Positions 6,933-8,892 of a stretch of DNA of 8,892 nt are shown in pieces. Position 1 is the first letter of the stretch, and each line of letters opens with the position of its first letter. Position numbers and translations under genes: made by a program. A model generated the notes under the pieces. That model worked only from the letters and a program-made list of their open reading frames with translations. It searched no databases and was not told where the DNA came from. Origin of the DNA: CAYFJO01 sp964343305 (GTDB taxonomy: Bacteria; Planctomycetota; Planctomycetia; Pirellulales; Pirellulaceae); contig CAYFJO010000439.1 of the NCBI GenBank assembly GCA_964343305.1, positions 1 to 8,892 on the forward strand. The letters are read 5' to 3'.

Positions 6933-7194
6933 GATTTCAGTCCATCACCGCCAAAAAAACTTTCTATCAAGTTATCAAACTCTCACGACCGACTTTTCCT
7001 ACCAGGACAAGGTATTGACCTATTAATTAATGACCACCCTTCGGCCGATTATTAATTTCAGGCTCGATTGAGCCATCAGGGGCAGAAATGGGGCGGACCG
7101 GGGCAGTATCGGGACATTCCCGTTGGAAAACCCCTTTTCGGTCCTCCTTACCGCGGCCTTCGGGCGTGCCGCCGGTGAAGAGGACCGTTTTTTT
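6933..7194. other. Intergenic region with hairpins, no gene
   Basis: This stretch separates the plus-strand CBS gene from the convergent WD40 gene. The first part is AT-rich and includes an inverted repeat (7025-7057). From about 7060 the composition becomes GC-rich and several hairpins appear: GGCTC-GATT-GAGCC at 7061-7074 and a large terminator stem at 7139-7187. Open frames across it (for example 7023-7247, minus strand) have Arg/Pro/Ser-rich, low-complexity translations and are not called. Confidence 0.55.
7025..7057. repeat. AT-rich inverted repeat AATTAAT-N19-ATTAATT
   Basis: Perfect 7-bp AT-only arms surround a 19-nt spacer. The arms are AT-only, so chance is a real possibility; the function is unknown. 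It marks the left side of the transition into the GC-rich hairpin segment. Confidence 0.35.
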
Positions 7195-7195
7195 T
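7139..7195 (+). terminator. Rho-independent terminator, plus-strand orientation
   Basis: CGGTCCTC at 7139-7146 pairs perfectly with GAGGACCG at 7180-7187. Further inner pairing is possible (ACCG 7150-7153 with CGGT 7173-7176), and a CC-TTCG-GG tip at 7157-7164 could form a UUCG tetraloop. Eight T residues follow immediately (7188-7195). It would stop plus-strand transcripts coming from the CBS gene, which ends about 200 nt upstream. On the minus strand the stem is followed by AAAAGGGG, so it should not terminate in that direction. The T-run touches the stop codon of the convergent WD40 gene. Confidence 0.7.
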
Positions 7196-7719
7196 CATCC
7201 GGCCGCAGAACGGCCAATGGTGCCGGAGCGAGGAAAACTCCACACACCAGATGTTGTGTCGAAGCTCCCTGACACTAAAAAATCGCCTTGGCTCGCAAGT
7301 GAACAAACTGATCCCGTACGCCCTGCGAGCGTCTCAATCGGCTGCTTCGTGTTGAGATCCCACAAGCGAATCAGGTTATCGGTGCCCCCCGTTACAACTC
7401 TGTCCTTGGAGCAAATCGCTAACGAGAAAATCTTCGTGCGGCCGGTCGATATCAAAGTCGTCTCCTCACCGGTTTGAATATCCTGCACACGATTTGCTTG
7501 GTCCTCACCGGCAGAGACGAGCTGAATTCCGTCACTGGCAAAGGCTAGTGCACGAATGCGCTGTCGGTGAACAGCAACATCTCGAAGAGTGTGTCCATCA
7601 GTCGTGCGATACACTCTTATTCTGCCATTACGACCCGCAGCGGCTAATAGAGCCAGCCAGTTACGCAAATCCCAACTTTGTTGCATTTGATATGTAGGCT
7701 GCTGGAATGTGAGTTGCAT
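7195..7719 (-). CDS. Short, probably truncated WD40-repeat protein
   Basis: This 174-residue frame carries about three and a half WD40 blades. Strand-d motifs are at 34-42 (RIRVYRTTDG), 77-84 (RVQDIQTG, where RVWD is usual), 117-125 (IRLWDLNTK) and 157-160 (SGVW). Intervening segments match the family (IRALAFASDG, LVSAGED, VVTGGTDN, GSVCSLA, LVSGSFD). Complete propellers normally need six to eight blades, so this is half of one. Homology ends abruptly at SGVWSF, after which the frame enters the GC-rich hairpin segment and stops about 13 residues later, suggesting truncation. No strong ribosome site precedes the ATG, and the 5' end overlaps the broken receiver gene by 59 nt. It could still be expressed and pair with another WD40 chain, but a decaying remnant is more likely. 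Confidence 0.65.
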   Translation of the reverse strand: MQLTFQQPTYQMQQSWDLRNWLALLAAAGRNGRIRVYRTTDGHTLRDVAVHRQRIRALAFASDGIQLVSAGEDQANRVQDIQTGEETTLISTGRTKIFSLAICSKDRVVTGGTDNLIRLWDLNTKQPIETLAGRTGSVCSLASQGDFLVSGSFDTTSGVWSFPRSGTIGRSAAG

Positions 7720-8216
7720 GGTGCATTTCTTTTCTGTGAGTTGGAGCTGAAATTACACCACGTAACGAAATGGCGTCATCAATGCGCTCTTTCAACGGGA
7801 TGTACTGTGCAATCGCGGTAACGAGCTCACTTCCGTCGATTGGCTCTCCAAAAAACTCCGCAGTTCCGAGATTAAGCATTCGTTGTTTGAGGCTCTCCTT
7901 GGTTTGGCCGGTCAGCACGATGATTGGAATATCCTGTGTCTGTGCATTACGCTTGAGGCATTGGACGAGGTGATCACCGGCACCCGACGGCCCGCACGTC
8001 GGTAATCACGAAATCTGGTTTTTCGGTTACCGCCAGCCACATGCCCTGTGCACCGTAAAACGCGCGTAACACGTTCACCTGATAATTGCGAAGCCGCAGC
8101 GCAATGGCTTGCGAAATCTCAGGGTCGTCATCAACACACAACATCAAGGGACAATATGTTTCCGGGAAGCATGCACGATCAATGGTCGCGCAACCGATAG
8201 GGATTGAATTCCCCAT
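7661..8216 (-). pseudogene. Frameshifted response regulator receiver
   Basis: The first frame starts at the ATG at 8216 (AGGAG 7 nt upstream) and encodes a receiver N-terminus: D29/D30 (CVDDDPE), LRAFYGAQG, and phosphoacceptor D73 in ITDVR, stopping at 7974. The rest of the receiver continues in another minus-strand frame from about 7982: GDHLVQCLKRN, DIPIIVLTGQ, RMLNLGTAEFF and EPIDG, to a stop at 7661. Between D73 and the Asp of GDH there are 22 nt, where receiver 2 of the two-receiver gene has 24, so a net 2-nt loss fits. The conserved active-site Lys is replaced by Glu (FGEP for LTKP) and the M-P after D73 is missing, as expected of a decayed gene. It resembles receiver 2 of the two-receiver protein. 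A sequencing error could explain the frameshift but not the Lys and Met-Pro losses. Confidence 0.78.
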
Positions 8217-8816
8217 GGGATTACTCCTGACTGGCAAAGCAAATGAATTGTTGCAATGACAACGGACGTGGTTGGCAATGAGCACCAACGGAACATGGGG
8301 CGGGAATTGTTCCAGCAGATTTGGGATTGGCGTGGGGTGAATGAATGCGTGATTCGTTGGCCGGCCGCAATAACAACACTAGCTCACGAAATTGGGCTTA
8401 GCAGATCAGGAAATACCGGAACATCGTCAACGAGTGCTCGTGCCGGATACACAGCGATGCAAAGGCATAACTCGAATAGGAAATTTCCCCCTCGCAATAG
8501 GGATTATCCTGGCCTGTCGCTCCACAAAGAAAAAACGAGCCGTTCAGCGGTGCAGGTGCTCAATGGTCCGTTTGCGGTGAGCCGCCAATTGGCACAGGTC
8601 GCCAGCGACCCAATCTAGACGCCGATGAGAAAATAGTAGAATCCTGGTTGTTGTACTGTCACCTTTGAATGTGAATTCGTATCATCATCCGAATGAGGTC
8701 CGTCGCGAGCAATAACCGCAAATCCGTGCCGGTTCCGAGTCGAAAGTCGGCCAGTAGGAGTTTCACGTGTGCGACAATGTGGGCACGCGCACTGTTTTTT
8801 TATGAAAGGAAGAGTG
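8217..8816. other. Region without a convincing gene
   Basis: About 600 bp lie between the broken receiver gene and the possible gene at the right edge. Open frames exist on both strands (8256-8618 plus, 8392-8580 plus, 8615-8878 minus), but their translations show no recognisable domain, their starts lack good ribosome sites, and they overlap one another. Short perfect palindromes occur (GGAAATTTCC near 8478 and GCCAATTGGC near 8584) without a clear role. No tRNA, terminator or transposase fragment was recognised. Confidence 0.5.
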
Positions 8817-8892
8817 ATGGCCACGAACGAGCGTTTGACGGAAATCCCGACACCGGTGAACATCCTATGGAAGAACATCCTGATGGTTCCCA
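8817..8892 (+). CDS. Possible start of an unidentified gene (3' end beyond window)
   Basis: An ATG at 8817 is preceded by AAGGA with a 6-nt gap, a good ribosome site, and the frame stays open to the window edge (25 codons, beginning MATNERLTEIPTPVN). An in-frame ATG at 8802 lacks such a site. The visible residues suggest a polar N-terminus followed by a more hydrophobic stretch (ILWKNILMVP), possibly the start of a membrane segment, but too little is visible to assign a family. The alternative minus-strand frame 8615-8878 covers the same bases and contains one CPHC motif; it is judged less likely because its start lacks a ribosome site and the rest has no domain character. Confidence 0.4.
   Translation, partial: MATNERLTEIPTPVNILWKNILMVP

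Noticed and set aside
7023..7247. Minus-strand 74-residue open frame
   Set aside because: Its Arg/Pro/Ser-rich translation has no domain character and it spans the terminator hairpin.
8408..8455. Minus-strand ALVDDVPVFPDLL translation resembling a receiver start
   Set aside because: The frame stops a few residues later and no other receiver motif follows in any minus-strand frame.
8256..8618. Plus-strand 120-residue open frame
   Set aside because: No recognisable domain, no good ribosome site, and low-information composition; it overlaps other equally poor frames.
8615..8878. Minus-strand 87-residue frame with a CPHC motif
   Set aside because: A single CPHC pair is not enough for a zinc-binding domain, and the frame conflicts with a better-supported start on the plus strand.

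Overview
This window looks like a piece of a planctomycete chromosome, probably of the Pirellulales type. That is an inference from moderate GC, a WD40-repeat protein of planctomycete style, many receiver-domain proteins without DNA-binding outputs, and an HDOD protein. No rRNA, tRNA, CRISPR array or complete insertion sequence was recognised.

Left two thirds (1-5583, minus strand). One tightly packed operon is transcribed right to left. In transcription order it holds: a hybrid histidine kinase whose N-terminal receiver has lost its phosphoacceptor Asp and whose C-terminus looks like a degenerate GGDEF domain; three single-receiver proteins; a two-receiver protein; and a receiver-HDOD protein that runs off the left edge. 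Neighbours overlap by 8 nt twice and are otherwise 6, 8 and 32 nt apart, so they are very probably co-expressed. The operon carries seven receiver domains, six with a conserved Asp, served by one kinase. No DNA-binding output domain is visible, which points to a branched phosphorelay working through protein contacts. The long HDOD frame has no stop before the window edge and is easily missed.

Middle (5584-6932). A roughly 340-bp intergenic region with two clean inverted repeats separates the operon from a divergent plus-strand gene. That gene encodes an unusual fusion: a Flp/Tad-type prepilin-like N-terminus, a second membrane helix and a pair of CBS domains.

Right third (6933-8892). This part looks eroded. 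It contains a GC-rich, hairpin-rich segment with a strong plus-strand terminator, a short WD40 gene that stops in that segment, a receiver gene broken by a frameshift and lacking its conserved Lys, about 600 bp with no convincing gene, and the possible start of a plus-strand gene at the right edge.

Together the intact part suggests a local signalling module: one kinase, a set of small receivers and an HDOD effector, beside a membrane sensor with nucleotide-binding-type CBS domains. The broken receiver resembles the second receiver of the two-receiver protein, so the locus seems to have grown and decayed by receiver duplication.
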